NCBI GenBank assembly: GCA_900471525.1
Contig: UCEZ01000018.1
Coordinates: 10,038 to 74,037 of the forward strand
Length of the DNA: 64,000 nt
Reading direction: 5' to 3'
Source of the DNA: Hyphomicrobiales bacterium
GTDB taxonomy: Bacteria > Pseudomonadota > Alphaproteobacteria > Rhizobiales > Rhizobiaceae
Shown here: positions 56,456-64,000 of the stretch, piece by piece
How positions within the stretch are numbered: the first letter of the stretch is position 1
How the letters are laid out: each line of letters opens with the position of its first letter
Notes under the pieces: model-generated
What the model was told of the DNA's origin: nothing
The model's database searches: none
The model's input: only the letters and a program-made list of their open reading frames with translations
Translations under genes and position numbers: made by a program

Positions 56456-57163
56456 ATGCCGACGCCTCTCGTTGTTTCCGAAGTCGCCAAGAGCTTCACC
56501 ATGCACCTGCGGGACGGTATCCGTTTGCCGGTCGTCTCCGGGGTGTCCTTTTCCGTCAAAAAGGGCGAATGCGTCGTGCTCGGCGGCCCTTCGGGTGTCG
56601 GCAAAAGCTCGATCCTGAAGATGCTCTACGGCAATTATGCCGTCGATGCAGGGCAGATCCTGATCGAGCATCACGGTCACCTGGTCGATCTCGCAAAAGC
56701 GGCTCCCCGCTCTGTGCTGGAAGTGCGGCGCGATACGCTGGGTTATGTCAGCCAGTTCCTGCGCGTCGTTCCGCGCGTTTCTGCTTTGGATGTCGTGGCC
56801 GAACCGCTTTTGGCGCGTGGTGCGGCTCAGGACGAGGCGCGTGAGAAGGCATCCGAGCTGCTGGCAAAGCTCAATCTGCCGCGCGAACTCTGGCAGTTGC
56901 CGCCTGCGACCTTTTCCGGTGGCGAGCAGCAGCGTGTCAACATCGCCCGCGGCTTCATCACCGACCATGAAATCCTTCTGCTTGATGAGCCGACGGCCTC
57001 GCTGGACGCGAAGAACCGCCGTGTGGTCGTCGAGATGATTGCTGCCAAGAAGGCGGAGGGCGTTGCTTTGCTCGGCATCTTCCATGACGAGGAGGTGCGC
57101 GATGCCGTGGCAGATCGCATCCTCGACGTCTCCGCCTTTTCGCCGCGAAAGGCTGCCGCATGA
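56456..57163 (+). CDS. phnL: C-P lyase ATPase-like subunit PhnL
   Basis: A 235-residue ABC-type protein required with PhnGHI for phosphonate activation. Walker [21 protein letters not shown], signature [15 protein letters not shown] and [15 protein letters not shown] are typical of PhnL. A GTG six bases upstream (56450) is an alternative start; the ATG has AGGTG at good spacing. Confidence 0.92.
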   Translation: MPTPLVVSEVAKSFTMHLRDGIRLPVVSGVSFSVKKGECVVLGGPSGVGKSSILKMLYGNYAVDAGQILIEHHGHLVDLAKAAPRSVLEVRRDTLGYVSQFLRVVPRVSALDVVAEPLLARGAAQDEAREKASELLAKLNLPRELWQLPPATFSGGEQQRVNIARGFITDHEILLLDEPTASLDAKNRRVVVEMIAAKKAEGVALLGIFHDEEVRDAVADRILDVSAFSPRKAAA

Positions 57164-57777
57164 CCATCAAGCTTTCGGAAAAGCCGCTCATCCACGAGAC
57201 GGCGCGGGTCACCGATTGCACGATCGGCCGGTACACCGAAATCGCCGAGCGCTGCCGTATTTCTGAAACGGAAATCGGCGATTATTCCTACATCATGGAA
57301 GACGGCTCGGTCTGGTGTGCGACCATCGGCAAATTCGCCAATATCGCCTCTTCGGTGCGCATCAACGCCACCAACCATCCGGTCTGGCGGGCGACGCTGC
57401 ATCATTTTACTTACCGGGCTAAGGATTATTGGCCGGATGCGGATATGGACCAGGATTTCTTTGCCTGGCGACGGGAAAACCGCGTGGTCATCGGCCATGA
57501 TGTCTGGATCGGCCACGGGGCGACGGTACTGCCGGGAGTAACGGTCGGCAACGGCGCGGTGATCGGCGCGGGTGCGGTGGTCTCGAAGGATGTGGCGCCC
57601 TACACCATCGTTGGTGGCGTTCCGGCAAAGCTGATCCGCGAGCGCTTCGGCAAGGACATTGCCGGCCGTTTCGAGAAACTTGCCTGGTGGGACTGGGACC
57701 ACGGCAAGCTGCGCGATGCCCTGAACGACTTCAGGATGCTCGATGCGGACGCGTTCCTCGTTCGTCACAATGCCTGA
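57160..57777 (+). CDS. Hexapeptide-repeat acetyltransferase of the phosphonate cluster
   Basis: A 205-residue left-handed beta-helix transferase (chloramphenicol acetyltransferase type). Hexapeptide turns include [38 protein letters not shown] and [20 protein letters not shown]; the catalytic His may be in [15 protein letters not shown]. Members of this subgroup recur next to phn genes and probably acetylate aminophosphonates, in place of PhnO. Overlaps phnL by ATGA. Confidence 0.85.
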   Translation: MTIKLSEKPLIHETARVTDCTIGRYTEIAERCRISETEIGDYSYIMEDGSVWCATIGKFANIASSVRINATNHPVWRATLHHFTYRAKDYWPDADMDQDFFAWRRENRVVIGHDVWIGHGATVLPGVTVGNGAVIGAGAVVSKDVAPYTIVGGVPAKLIRERFGKDIAGRFEKLAWWDWDHGKLRDALNDFRMLDADAFLVRHNA

Positions 57778-57817
57778 TTTTTTGCGCTGCAACCCCTGCC
57801 TGCGCAGGGATTGTGGA

Positions 57818-57846
57818 CTGTAACAAAAGCTACATCAATCTGACAC
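57818..57846 (+). promoter_or_regulatory. Three-copy Pho box upstream of phnC
   Basis: CTGTAAC-AAAA-GCTACAT-CAAT-CTGACAC: three seven-base direct repeats with four-base spacers, the PhoB-site geometry, 74 bp before phnC. This should make phnCDE respond to phosphate starvation. A CCCTGC/GCAGGG hairpin (57794-57809) lies just upstream, after the acetyltransferase gene. Confidence 0.7.
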
Positions 57847-57919
57847 TACCCCTTCATCAAGCGCCGTTATGGCAAGTGTCGTACCGATGACCGGTACCGC
57901 CGCAAAAGGACGAGTGCCC

Positions 57920-58756
57920 ATGTTTCAGCTGAGGAATGTAACCCGTCAGTTCGGCAAGAAGATCGCCGTCAACGCGGTTACCTTCGACATCCCGCAGGGC
58001 CAGATGGTCGGCATCATCGGCCGATCGGGCGCGGGCAAGTCGACGCTTCTGCGGATGATCAACCGTCTGAACGACGTGTCCTCCGGCTCCATTCATTTCG
58101 GCGATCTCGAAGTGTCGTCGCTGCGCGGTGCGGCGCTTCGCAGCTGGCAGCGCGATTGCGCCATGATCTTCCAGCAGTTCAATCTGGTGCCGCGCCTCGA
58201 CGTGCTCACCAACGTGCTTCTGGGGCGCCTCAATCATCGCTCCACGGTTCTCAGCATCCTCAATATGTTCACCCGCGAAGAGCGGATCATGGCAATCGGC
58301 GCCCTGGAACGGCTCGGTATCGAGCAGACGGCGTTGCAGCCGGCCGGTACTCTGTCGGGTGGCCAGCAGCAGCGTGTCGCCATCGCCCGGGCCCTGATGC
58401 AGCAGCCGAAGATGCTTCTTGCCGACGAGCCCATCGCCTCGCTCGATCCGCTGAACGCCAAGATCGTCATGGATGCACTGCGTGATATCAACGAGCGCGA
58501 CGGTATCACCGTCGTCACCAACCTGCACACGCTGGATACCGCGCGCAATTACTGCGAGCGCATCATCGGCATGGCGCATGGCGCCGTCGTTTTCGACGGC
58601 CAGCCGCAGGATCTGACGGCGGCCGCGGTTGCCGAAATCTACGGCAGCACCGGTGAGATCGAGGAAGGCATGACCTCGACCAGCATCAATATTCCTGCCG
58701 CGCAGGACAACACGAAATCCGCCGGCGTCAAGCCGCTGGCACTCGCGGGGCTCTAG
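57920..58756 (+). CDS. phnC: Phosphonate ABC transporter ATPase PhnC
   Basis: A 278-residue ATPase for phosphonate import. Walker [21 protein letters not shown], signature [19 protein letters not shown] and [20 protein letters not shown] are characteristic. The ATG at 57920 follows AAGGACGAGTGCCC; an ATG 51 bases upstream is an alternative. Heads the second phn unit. Confidence 0.93.
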   Translation: MFQLRNVTRQFGKKIAVNAVTFDIPQGQMVGIIGRSGAGKSTLLRMINRLNDVSSGSIHFGDLEVSSLRGAALRSWQRDCAMIFQQFNLVPRLDVLTNVLLGRLNHRSTVLSILNMFTREERIMAIGALERLGIEQTALQPAGTLSGGQQQRVAIARALMQQPKMLLADEPIASLDPLNAKIVMDALRDINERDGITVVTNLHTLDTARNYCERIIGMAHGAVVFDGQPQDLTAAAVAEIYGSTGEIEEGMTSTSINIPAAQDNTKSAGVKPLALAGL

Positions 58757-58847
58757 GCGCCCGTCAAGGATCGAGAGCCCGCGTCAAGGGCAGACCATTG
58801 CAACCGAATGTGAGCCGGCGCCGCCGGTATAACAGGAGAAGACCCCT

Positions 58848-59753
58848 ATGTTGAAGAAAGCACTTCTGGGCGCCGTTGCGCTCTTTGCCCTCATCGGCCA
58901 CGTCCAGGCTGAAGACCTCAAGGAATTCCGCGTCGGCATCATCGGCGGTGAGAACGAAGCCGACCGCCTGCGCAACTTCCAGTGCCTCGGCGATCACCTG
59001 AAGACGGCCCTGAACGTCGAGAAGGTTTCCTTCTTCCCGGCTGCCGACTATGACGGCGTCATCCAGGGTCTGCTGGGCGGCACGCTTGATTTCGCCGAAC
59101 TCGGCGCTTCCGGCTACGCCAAGATCTACCTCGCCAAGGCTGATGCCGTCGAGCCGATCCTGACGACCGAACAGACCGACGGTTCGACCGGTTACTACTC
59201 GATCATGGTTGCCCGTAAGGACAAGGGCTACGCCAGCGTCACCGATCTCAAAGGCAAGAAGCTTGGCTTCGCCGATCCGGATTCCACTTCGGGCTACCTG
59301 ATCCCTAACGTAACACTGCCGGAAACGATCGGCATGCCGGTCAAGGAATTCTTCGCTGAAACCGGCTTCGGTGGCGGCCATGAAAACCTCGTTCTCGAAG
59401 TGCTCAAGGGCACGTTCGATGCCGGCACGACCTTCGGTTCGGGCATCGGCGAATTCAAGGACGGCTATACTTCAGGCAACCTGCGCAAGATGGTCGACAA
59501 GGGCGTTCTCGACATGAACGATCTGGTCGAACTGTGGCGTTCGCCGCTGATCCCGAACGGCCCGACTGTCGTTCGTTCGTCGCTCAGCGCCGATGTGAAG
59601 GCCAAGTTCAAGGAGTTCATGCTCGACCTGCCGAAGACCGATGCAGCCTGCTTCGCCGCTGTTGAAGGCGGCGACTACAAGGGCTTCGTCGAAGTCAACT
59701 CCGACTTCTACAAGCCGATCATCGACGCCCGCAAGTCGACCATCGGCGGCTGA
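58848..59753 (+). CDS. phnD: Periplasmic phosphonate-binding protein PhnD
   Basis: A 301-residue periplasmic protein. Signal peptide to about residue 22 (IGHVQAED). PhnD signatures: FRVGIIGGENEADRL, FPAADYDGVIQGLLGGTLDF, KLGFADPDSTSGYLIP and PLIPNGPTVVRSSL. AGGAGAAGACCCCT precedes the ATG. A perfect hairpin lies before phnE1. Confidence 0.94.
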   Translation: MLKKALLGAVALFALIGHVQAEDLKEFRVGIIGGENEADRLRNFQCLGDHLKTALNVEKVSFFPAADYDGVIQGLLGGTLDFAELGASGYAKIYLAKADAVEPILTTEQTDGSTGYYSIMVARKDKGYASVTDLKGKKLGFADPDSTSGYLIPNVTLPETIGMPVKEFFAETGFGGGHENLVLEVLKGTFDAGTTFGSGIGEFKDGYTSGNLRKMVDKGVLDMNDLVELWRSPLIPNGPTVVRSSLSADVKAKFKEFMLDLPKTDAACFAAVEGGDYKGFVEVNSDFYKPIIDARKSTIGG

Positions 59754-59771
59754 TATAGCCTGATTTCAAAG

Positions 59772-59796
59772 CGCTGGCCGGCCATCCCGGCCAGCG
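59772..59796 (+). promoter_or_regulatory. Perfect 10-bp hairpin between phnD and phnE1
   Basis: CGCTGGCCGG and CCGGCCAGCG with a five-base loop, followed by TTTCCTTG. Located 18 bp after the phnD stop; looks like a partial terminator or mRNA stabiliser. Confidence 0.65.
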
Positions 59797-59861
59797 TTTC
59801 CTTGTCTGAGCAGGTCTCGGGGTATGATGCTCATCGAGGCCCAGTGTTTGCCGGAGACTTC

Positions 59862-60824
59862 ATGGCCATGTCAGCGCTTTCCCCGACCTTGAGCGACAAC
59901 GGCGCCTTGGTCGAACGCCACTGGCAGGAGCTTAATCTCCGCCGCCGGACCTATACGTTCATTGGTCTTGCGCTGCTCGTCATGGCCCTGTCCGGCTCGC
60001 TCTGGTTTGCCAATGCGACCAATGCCGGCAAATTCCTCGATCGCCTGCCCTATTTCTTTGATTTCGTCGGCGATCTCGTGCCGCGCGACGGCGCCGAAAT
60101 TGGCCGCGCCATGTTCGATCTTCCCTCGCCCTACGACGACGGCAGTCTCAAATACAATTATCCGGAAGGTCGCCTGTATCTGACGGACACGTTCTATGTG
60201 CCCGAATATTTCTACAAGATGCTGGAAACGCTGAATATCGCGATCTTCTCCACCATCTTCGGCATGTTCTTCGGTTTCATCCTCTGCTTCTTCGCGGCGC
60301 GCAATCTGATGCCCAATCCATGGGTGAGAGGTCTTGTCCGCCGTCTCATGGAAATTCTGCGCGCCTTCCCGGAAGTGGTGATCGCCGGTTTCTTCCTTGC
60401 TATCCTCTCGCTCGGGCCGATCCCGGCGATGATCGCCGTGTCGATCCACACGGTCGGCGCACTCGGCAAGCTGTTCTTCGAGGTTGTCGAAAATGCCGAC
60501 ATGAAGCCGGATGAAGGCCTGCGGGCAGCCGGTGGCAACTGGATCGAGCGGGTCTGGTTCGGCATCGTGCCGCAGGTGTTGCCCAATTTCATGAGCTACT
60601 TCCTGCTGCGCCTTGAAATCAACGTGCGAGCCTCGACCATCATCGGCGCTGTCGGTGGTGGCGGTATCGGCGAGCCCCTGCGGCTTTCCATCAGCCAGGG
60701 CCATGAGGCCAAGACGCTGGCGATCATTATCCTGCTGTTCTCGACGATCATCGCAGTCGATCAGTTTTCCGCCTGGCTGCGCCGCCGTCTCGTCGGCGAT
60801 CAGGCCTTCCAGCTTGCGCAATAG
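59862..60824 (+). CDS. phnE: Phosphonate ABC permease PhnE (first copy)
   Basis: A 320-residue permease. Membrane helix TYTFIGLALLVMALSGSLWF near residue 35, later core helices and the conserved end AAGGNWIERVWFGIVPQVLP with RASTIIGAVGGGGIGEPL. GGAGACTTC precedes the ATG; an earlier ATG in frame (59802) is less likely. Confidence 0.91.
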   Translation: MAMSALSPTLSDNGALVERHWQELNLRRRTYTFIGLALLVMALSGSLWFANATNAGKFLDRLPYFFDFVGDLVPRDGAEIGRAMFDLPSPYDDGSLKYNYPEGRLYLTDTFYVPEYFYKMLETLNIAIFSTIFGMFFGFILCFFAARNLMPNPWVRGLVRRLMEILRAFPEVVIAGFFLAILSLGPIPAMIAVSIHTVGALGKLFFEVVENADMKPDEGLRAAGGNWIERVWFGIVPQVLPNFMSYFLLRLEINVRASTIIGAVGGGGIGEPLRLSISQGHEAKTLAIIILLFSTIIAVDQFSAWLRRRLVGDQAFQLAQ

Positions 60825-60833
60825 GAGCGGACT

Positions 60834-62342
60834 ATGACCGTAGGCACGATGATGAACGCCGCGCAGATGGAGGCAATCGCCGCCCGTCATCCGCATCTCC
60901 TCAAGGGCTCGTCCAGCAAGCGCATCAGATCAATCCTGATCTTCGCTGGTATTGCCCTCTACATGATTTACAGCTGGTGGTTCTTTTCGATCGGCCAGGT
61001 TCTGGTCAACGCCAATTGGGGCATCGCCGGTACCTATCTGGCGGACTGGGTGTCCTATGAAGTCCGCCCCGACATCAAGATCGCCGCCGATGGTACGATG
61101 CAGGTGGTCTATCCGCGCTTCTCGCCGCTCGGTCCGAACGCCAAGCCGGAATGGGTAAAAATCGAAACGAAGATGGTCGATCGTACCATCGACGTTCCGG
61201 TCGCAACGCAGCAGGTAGCACCTAAAAAAGGCTCGAGCTTCAGCTTCATGGCGCCGAAATCGGCGGTTGGCAGCAGTGCCGAGGCGGGTGCCCGCACGGA
61301 AACCAGGATTGAGGAAGTCGTCAGCCGCGCAACGATCAATTTCAATCGTACGACGAGCATCGACGTCTCAGACGGTAAGGTCGCCGCCAAGCACAATGGC
61401 GAAACGCTGCTGATCGATCTCGACCGCTCCACCGGTGTGACGCCGGAAGGGTCGCTGCCGGAGTGGGCAACGCAGAAGCGGCCGGGCGAGAAGATCACGC
61501 TCGCCTTCGGCATGACCGGCTGGGCGGATGTCGATGTGGAGAAAATCAGCATCCATAACCGCTTTCCCGGCTGGGCCAATTTCATCTTCGACACAAACTC
61601 GCCGTTCTTCAACAAGTCCTTCGGCGAGGTTGCGAGCCTGATCGTCAGCGGCGACCGCCTCGATCCGAGCCGCTCCAACCTGTCGCTCGCCTGGAACAAC
61701 ATCCTCTACAATTCCGAATGGCAGCATCTCGACGTCTGGACCAAGCTGCTGCAGACGATTGTCATGGCCTTCGTCGGTACGCTGTTTGCCTCGATCATCG
61801 CTTTCCCGCTCTGCTTCCTGGCCGCGCGCAACATCACGCGCAACGGCGTGCTCAATCAGGTGACCAAGCGGTTCTTCGACTTCCTGCGGTCAGTCGATAT
61901 GCTGATCTGGGCGCTGTTCTTCACCCGCGCCTTCGGCCCCGGACCGCTCGCCGGCATGTCGGCGATCTTCTTCACCGATACGGGGACGCTTGGAAAGCTC
62001 TATTCGGAGGCTTTGGAAAACATCGACGACAAGCAGCGCGAGGGCGTGAAATCGGTCGGCGCCGCCCCCCTCGCTGTCCAGCGCTTCGGCGTCCTGCCGC
62101 AGGTCCTGCCGGTCTTTGCCAGTCAGGCACTGTATTTCTGGGAATCCAACACGCGCTCGGCGACCATCATCGGCGCTGTCGGTGCCGGCGGCATCGGCTT
62201 GAAGCTCTGGGAAGCGATGCGGACGAATTCCGATTGGGAAAACGTCTGCTATATGGTTATCCTGATCCTCATCGTCGTGTTCATCTTCGACAGCGTCTCC
62301 AATCTGCTGCGCTCGCGTCTCATGGGCCAGAAAACACACTGA
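60834..62342 (+). CDS. phnE: Phosphonate ABC permease PhnE (second copy, enlarged)
   Basis: A 502-residue permease. An N-terminal helix (ILIFAGIALYMIYSWWFFSI) is followed by about 230 residues with no membrane segments (60-290), then the PhnE transport domain with VMAFVGTLFASIIAFPLCFL, SVGAAPLAVQRFGVLPQVLP and RSATIIGAVGAGGIGLKL. The insert makes it nearly double the normal PhnE size; it is probably periplasmic and may touch PhnD. Confidence 0.9.
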   Translation: MTVGTMMNAAQMEAIAARHPHLLKGSSSKRIRSILIFAGIALYMIYSWWFFSIGQVLVNANWGIAGTYLADWVSYEVRPDIKIAADGTMQVVYPRFSPLGPNAKPEWVKIETKMVDRTIDVPVATQQVAPKKGSSFSFMAPKSAVGSSAEAGARTETRIEEVVSRATINFNRTTSIDVSDGKVAAKHNGETLLIDLDRSTGVTPEGSLPEWATQKRPGEKITLAFGMTGWADVDVEKISIHNRFPGWANFIFDTNSPFFNKSFGEVASLIVSGDRLDPSRSNLSLAWNNILYNSEWQHLDVWTKLLQTIVMAFVGTLFASIIAFPLCFLAARNITRNGVLNQVTKRFFDFLRSVDMLIWALFFTRAFGPGPLAGMSAIFFTDTGTLGKLYSEALENIDDKQREGVKSVGAAPLAVQRFGVLPQVLPVFASQALYFWESNTRSATIIGAVGAGGIGLKLWEAMRTNSDWENVCYMVILILIVVFIFDSVSNLLRSRLMGQKTH

Positions 62343-62346
62343 ATGG

Positions 62347-62366
62347 GGTGGCGGATTATCGCCACC
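62347..62366 (+). promoter_or_regulatory. Hairpin after the second phnE
   Basis: GGTGGCG and CGCCACC pair perfectly around GATTAT, 4 bp past the stop, without a U-tract. The remaining 92 bp before the next gene also carries TGTCACG and CGTGACA in inverse orientation, resembling Pho half sites. Confidence 0.4.
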
Positions 62367-62458
62367 TATCACGATAATGTCACGAACAGCGCGTAGCCAC
62401 GGGGTCAAATTGGCCTGTCCGATCGCTGCTTCCGTGACATCTCTGCAGGGAATGACCA

Positions 62459-63166
62459 GTGCGCTACGCATTCTATATCTCGCCTGATGAAGACGATCCG
62501 CTGAGCAGCGTGGCGGCGCGCTGGCTTGGTAGCAATCCATTCACCGGCGAAACCCGAGCCCTTGAGCCCGCCGGCGATTTCAATGCAGCGGAACTGACCG
62601 CGTTGACCGCCGATCCGCGTCGCTACGGCTTTCACGGAACGCTGAAGGCGCCGTTCGAGCTTGCCCCGGACAAAACCGAAGCACAGTTGATCGATGCCTT
62701 CGATGCGTTTTCCGAGGAATGCGCAGCGTTCGAGATACCGGAAATGATACTCGGCCAGCTGGGGCCGTTTTTTGCACTGGTGCCGGCCGGAAATTGTCCT
62801 GAACTGCAGGACCTTGCCGACGAAACCGTGCGGCGGTTCTCACCGTTTCGGGCACCGTTGTCTGAGGCCGATATCGCGCGTCGCAAGCCTGAAATGCTTG
62901 GCGACGTGATGCGAAGCAACCTGCTCGAATGGGGATACCCTTATGTTTTCGAGAGCTTCCGGTTCCATATGACGCTCACTGGCCCCGTGCCGGCGGAGCG
63001 GCAGCCCGCGATGAAAGCTCTGCTGGAGCAGATTTTTGCCACCATGATCGGCAAACCGCTGGCCGTGACCTCGCTCGCACTGTTTATCGAGCCCGAGCGT
63101 GGCGCTCCGTTTACAGTTCATTCGCTTTTGCCGCTTGGCGGCACGTCCAAACGAAAGATGGCATGA
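62459..63166 (+). CDS. DUF1045 phosphonate-cluster protein, 2H phosphoesterase superfamily
   Basis: A 235-residue protein of the DUF1045 group linked to C-P lyase clusters. The two 2H motifs are His59-Gly-Thr61 (GFHGTLKAPF) and His170-Met-Thr172 (FRFHMTLTGPV), as in LigT-like cyclic phosphodiesterases. Starts at GTG with AGGGA nine bases upstream. Just 1 bp separates it from phnM. It may open the 5-phospho-ribose 1,2-cyclic phosphate released by PhnJ, the job of PhnP elsewhere; inference. Confidence 0.82.
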   Translation: MRYAFYISPDEDDPLSSVAARWLGSNPFTGETRALEPAGDFNAAELTALTADPRRYGFHGTLKAPFELAPDKTEAQLIDAFDAFSEECAAFEIPEMILGQLGPFFALVPAGNCPELQDLADETVRRFSPFRAPLSEADIARRKPEMLGDVMRSNLLEWGYPYVFESFRFHMTLTGPVPAERQPAMKALLEQIFATMIGKPLAVTSLALFIEPERGAPFTVHSLLPLGGTSKRKMA

Positions 63167-63167
63167 C

Positions 63168-64000
63168 ATGACCGCTGAAACCGTTCTCTCCAACGCCCGT
63201 ATCGTCCTCGATGACCGCATCCTCAACGGTTCGGTGCTGATCCGCGACGGCAAGATCGCCGATATTTCGGAAGGTGCCAGCCGCATAGGCGAGGATTTCG
63301 AAGGCGATTATCTGATCCCCGGCCTGGTCGAACTGCACACGGACCATCTCGAAGCCCATTATTCGCCGCGCCCCGGCGTGCGCTGGTTAAAGATGGCGGC
63401 GATCCAGGCGCATGACGCCCAGATCGTCACGTCAGGCATCACCACCGTCTTCGACTGCCTGCGCATGGGCTCCGACGAAGATGGCGGCTTTGAGCAGGGC
63501 GAAATGCGCGATATGGCGGACGCTCTGGCGCAGGCGGCAAAGGAAAATCGCCTGCGCGCCGATCATCGCATCCATCTGCGCTGCGAAGTCTCGACCGACA
63601 ACGTGCTTGCGCATTTCGAGGAATTCGAGAACGACCCGCAGGTCGGCCTCGTCTCGCTGATGGATCATGCGCCGGGCCAGCGCCAGTTCCAGACGATGGA
63701 CCAGTACACCCTCTACTACAAGAACAAGCGCGGCCTTTCAGACGAGGCCTTCGCCGCGTTCTGCGCTCGGCAACAGGCGCTTTCGGCCAAGTATGCCGGT
63801 CCGCATCGCACCGAGATCGCCAAGGCCTGCGCCGAGCGCGGCATCACGATCGCCAGCCATGACGACGCCACCATCGCCCATGTCGAGGAATCGGTCGGCT
63901 TCGGCATTCGCCTGGCGGAATTCCCGACCAGCTTCGAAGCGGCGGAAGCCTCGCATGCGGCCGGTTTGAGCGTGCTCATGGGTGCGCCCAATATCGTGCG
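63168..64000 (+). CDS. phnM: PhnM ribose 1-methylphosphonate 5-triphosphate diphosphatase (partial, runs off window)
   Basis: The first 277 residues of an amidohydrolase-fold enzyme that removes pyrophosphate from the activated phosphonate before PhnJ. The metal motif is LVELHTDHLEAH near residues 54-65, followed by the conserved SPRPGVRWLKMAAIQAHDAQ and later MDHAPGQRQFQTMDQY and ITIASHDDATIAHVEES. The frame is open to base 64000; the C-terminus is outside the window. Confidence 0.93.
   Translation, partial: MTAETVLSNARIVLDDRILNGSVLIRDGKIADISEGASRIGEDFEGDYLIPGLVELHTDHLEAHYSPRPGVRWLKMAAIQAHDAQIVTSGITTVFDCLRMGSDEDGGFEQGEMRDMADALAQAAKENRLRADHRIHLRCEVSTDNVLAHFEEFENDPQVGLVSLMDHAPGQRQFQTMDQYTLYYKNKRGLSDEAFAAFCARQQALSAKYAGPHRTEIAKACAERGITIASHDDATIAHVEESVGFGIRLAEFPTSFEAAEASHAAGLSVLMGAPNIV

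Overview
The window is chromosome- or replicon-type DNA from an alphaproteobacterium, most likely a member of the Rhizobiaceae (Rhizobium/Agrobacterium/Sinorhizobium group). The evidence is the dense, GC-rich, scavenger-type gene content (two Opp-type ABC systems, a TctCBA tricarboxylate transporter, several stray periplasmic binding proteins), a melibiose/raffinose cluster with the agp/aga layout known from Sinorhizobium, rhizobial-style Pho boxes, and a FosX inside a C-P lyase operon as in Mesorhizobium. I saw no rRNA, tRNA, insertion sequence, prophage or CRISPR array.

Layout. 0.1-3.0 kb: threonine aldolase with an AraC regulator, and a 2-keto-4-pentenoate hydratase-like enzyme. 3.1-13.2 kb: alpha-galactoside utilisation (agaL2-agpD-agpC-agpB-agpA-agaL1, leftward, with the AraC-type activator agpT divergent). 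13.2-17.7 kb: a new-looking 58-aa small gene, a flavin reductase, and a leftward unit of M24 peptidase, LysR and FAD oxidoreductase. 17.8-25.4 kb: glutarate/5-aminovalerate catabolism (gcdH plus class III CoA-transferase rightward; davT-davD-like genes leftward) next to a MerR-XRE-cupin fusion regulator, an orphan RelB/DinJ antitoxin and an orphan amino-acid binding protein. 25.4-34.0 kb: DUF1801 protein, AcuI-type reductase, then the tctDE two-component system, a lone binding protein divergent from it, and tctCBA. 34.1-37.5 kb: a 55-aa small protein and a 952-aa secreted Calx-beta/RTX protein built from three 726-bp tandem repeats. 37.6-43.6 kb: DUF475 membrane protein with a structured leader, YdeP/FdhF-type molybdoenzyme with a coupled winged-helix protein, EamA transporter, SMP-30 lactonase. 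43.7-49.2 kb: paired palindromic mosaic elements and a second Opp-type ABC operon. 49.9-50.9 kb: class II fructose-bisphosphate aldolase. 51.1-64.0 kb: C-P lyase phosphonate system, in two units: phnGHI-fosX-phnJKL-acetyltransferase behind phnF, and phnCDE1E2-DUF1045-phnM (cut by the window end).

How it works together. The phn genes import phosphonates (PhnCDE), attach them to ribose and trim to methylphosphonate-ribose triphosphate/diphosphate (PhnGHIL, PhnM), and break the C-P bond (PhnJ); PhnF and a three-copy Pho box before phnC are the likely controls. The gcdH/CoA-transferase/davDT set would take 5-aminovalerate to glutarate, glutaryl-CoA and crotonyl-CoA. The agp/aga set imports and hydrolyses melibiose/raffinose-type sugars.

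The most interesting items not explained by gene calls are: a pair of inverted 46-bp intergenic elements that differ at only three bases, two of which are compensatory within a hairpin stem; strong perfect hairpins placed after the binding-protein gene in three separate ABC operons; a DUF475 leader with mutually exclusive hairpins; an antisense Gly-rich membrane micro-protein inside the phn operon; and a 2H phosphoesterase (DUF1045) sitting where a PhnP-like activity would be needed. I did not find a clearly new multi-gene system; most of the window is recognisable metabolism.
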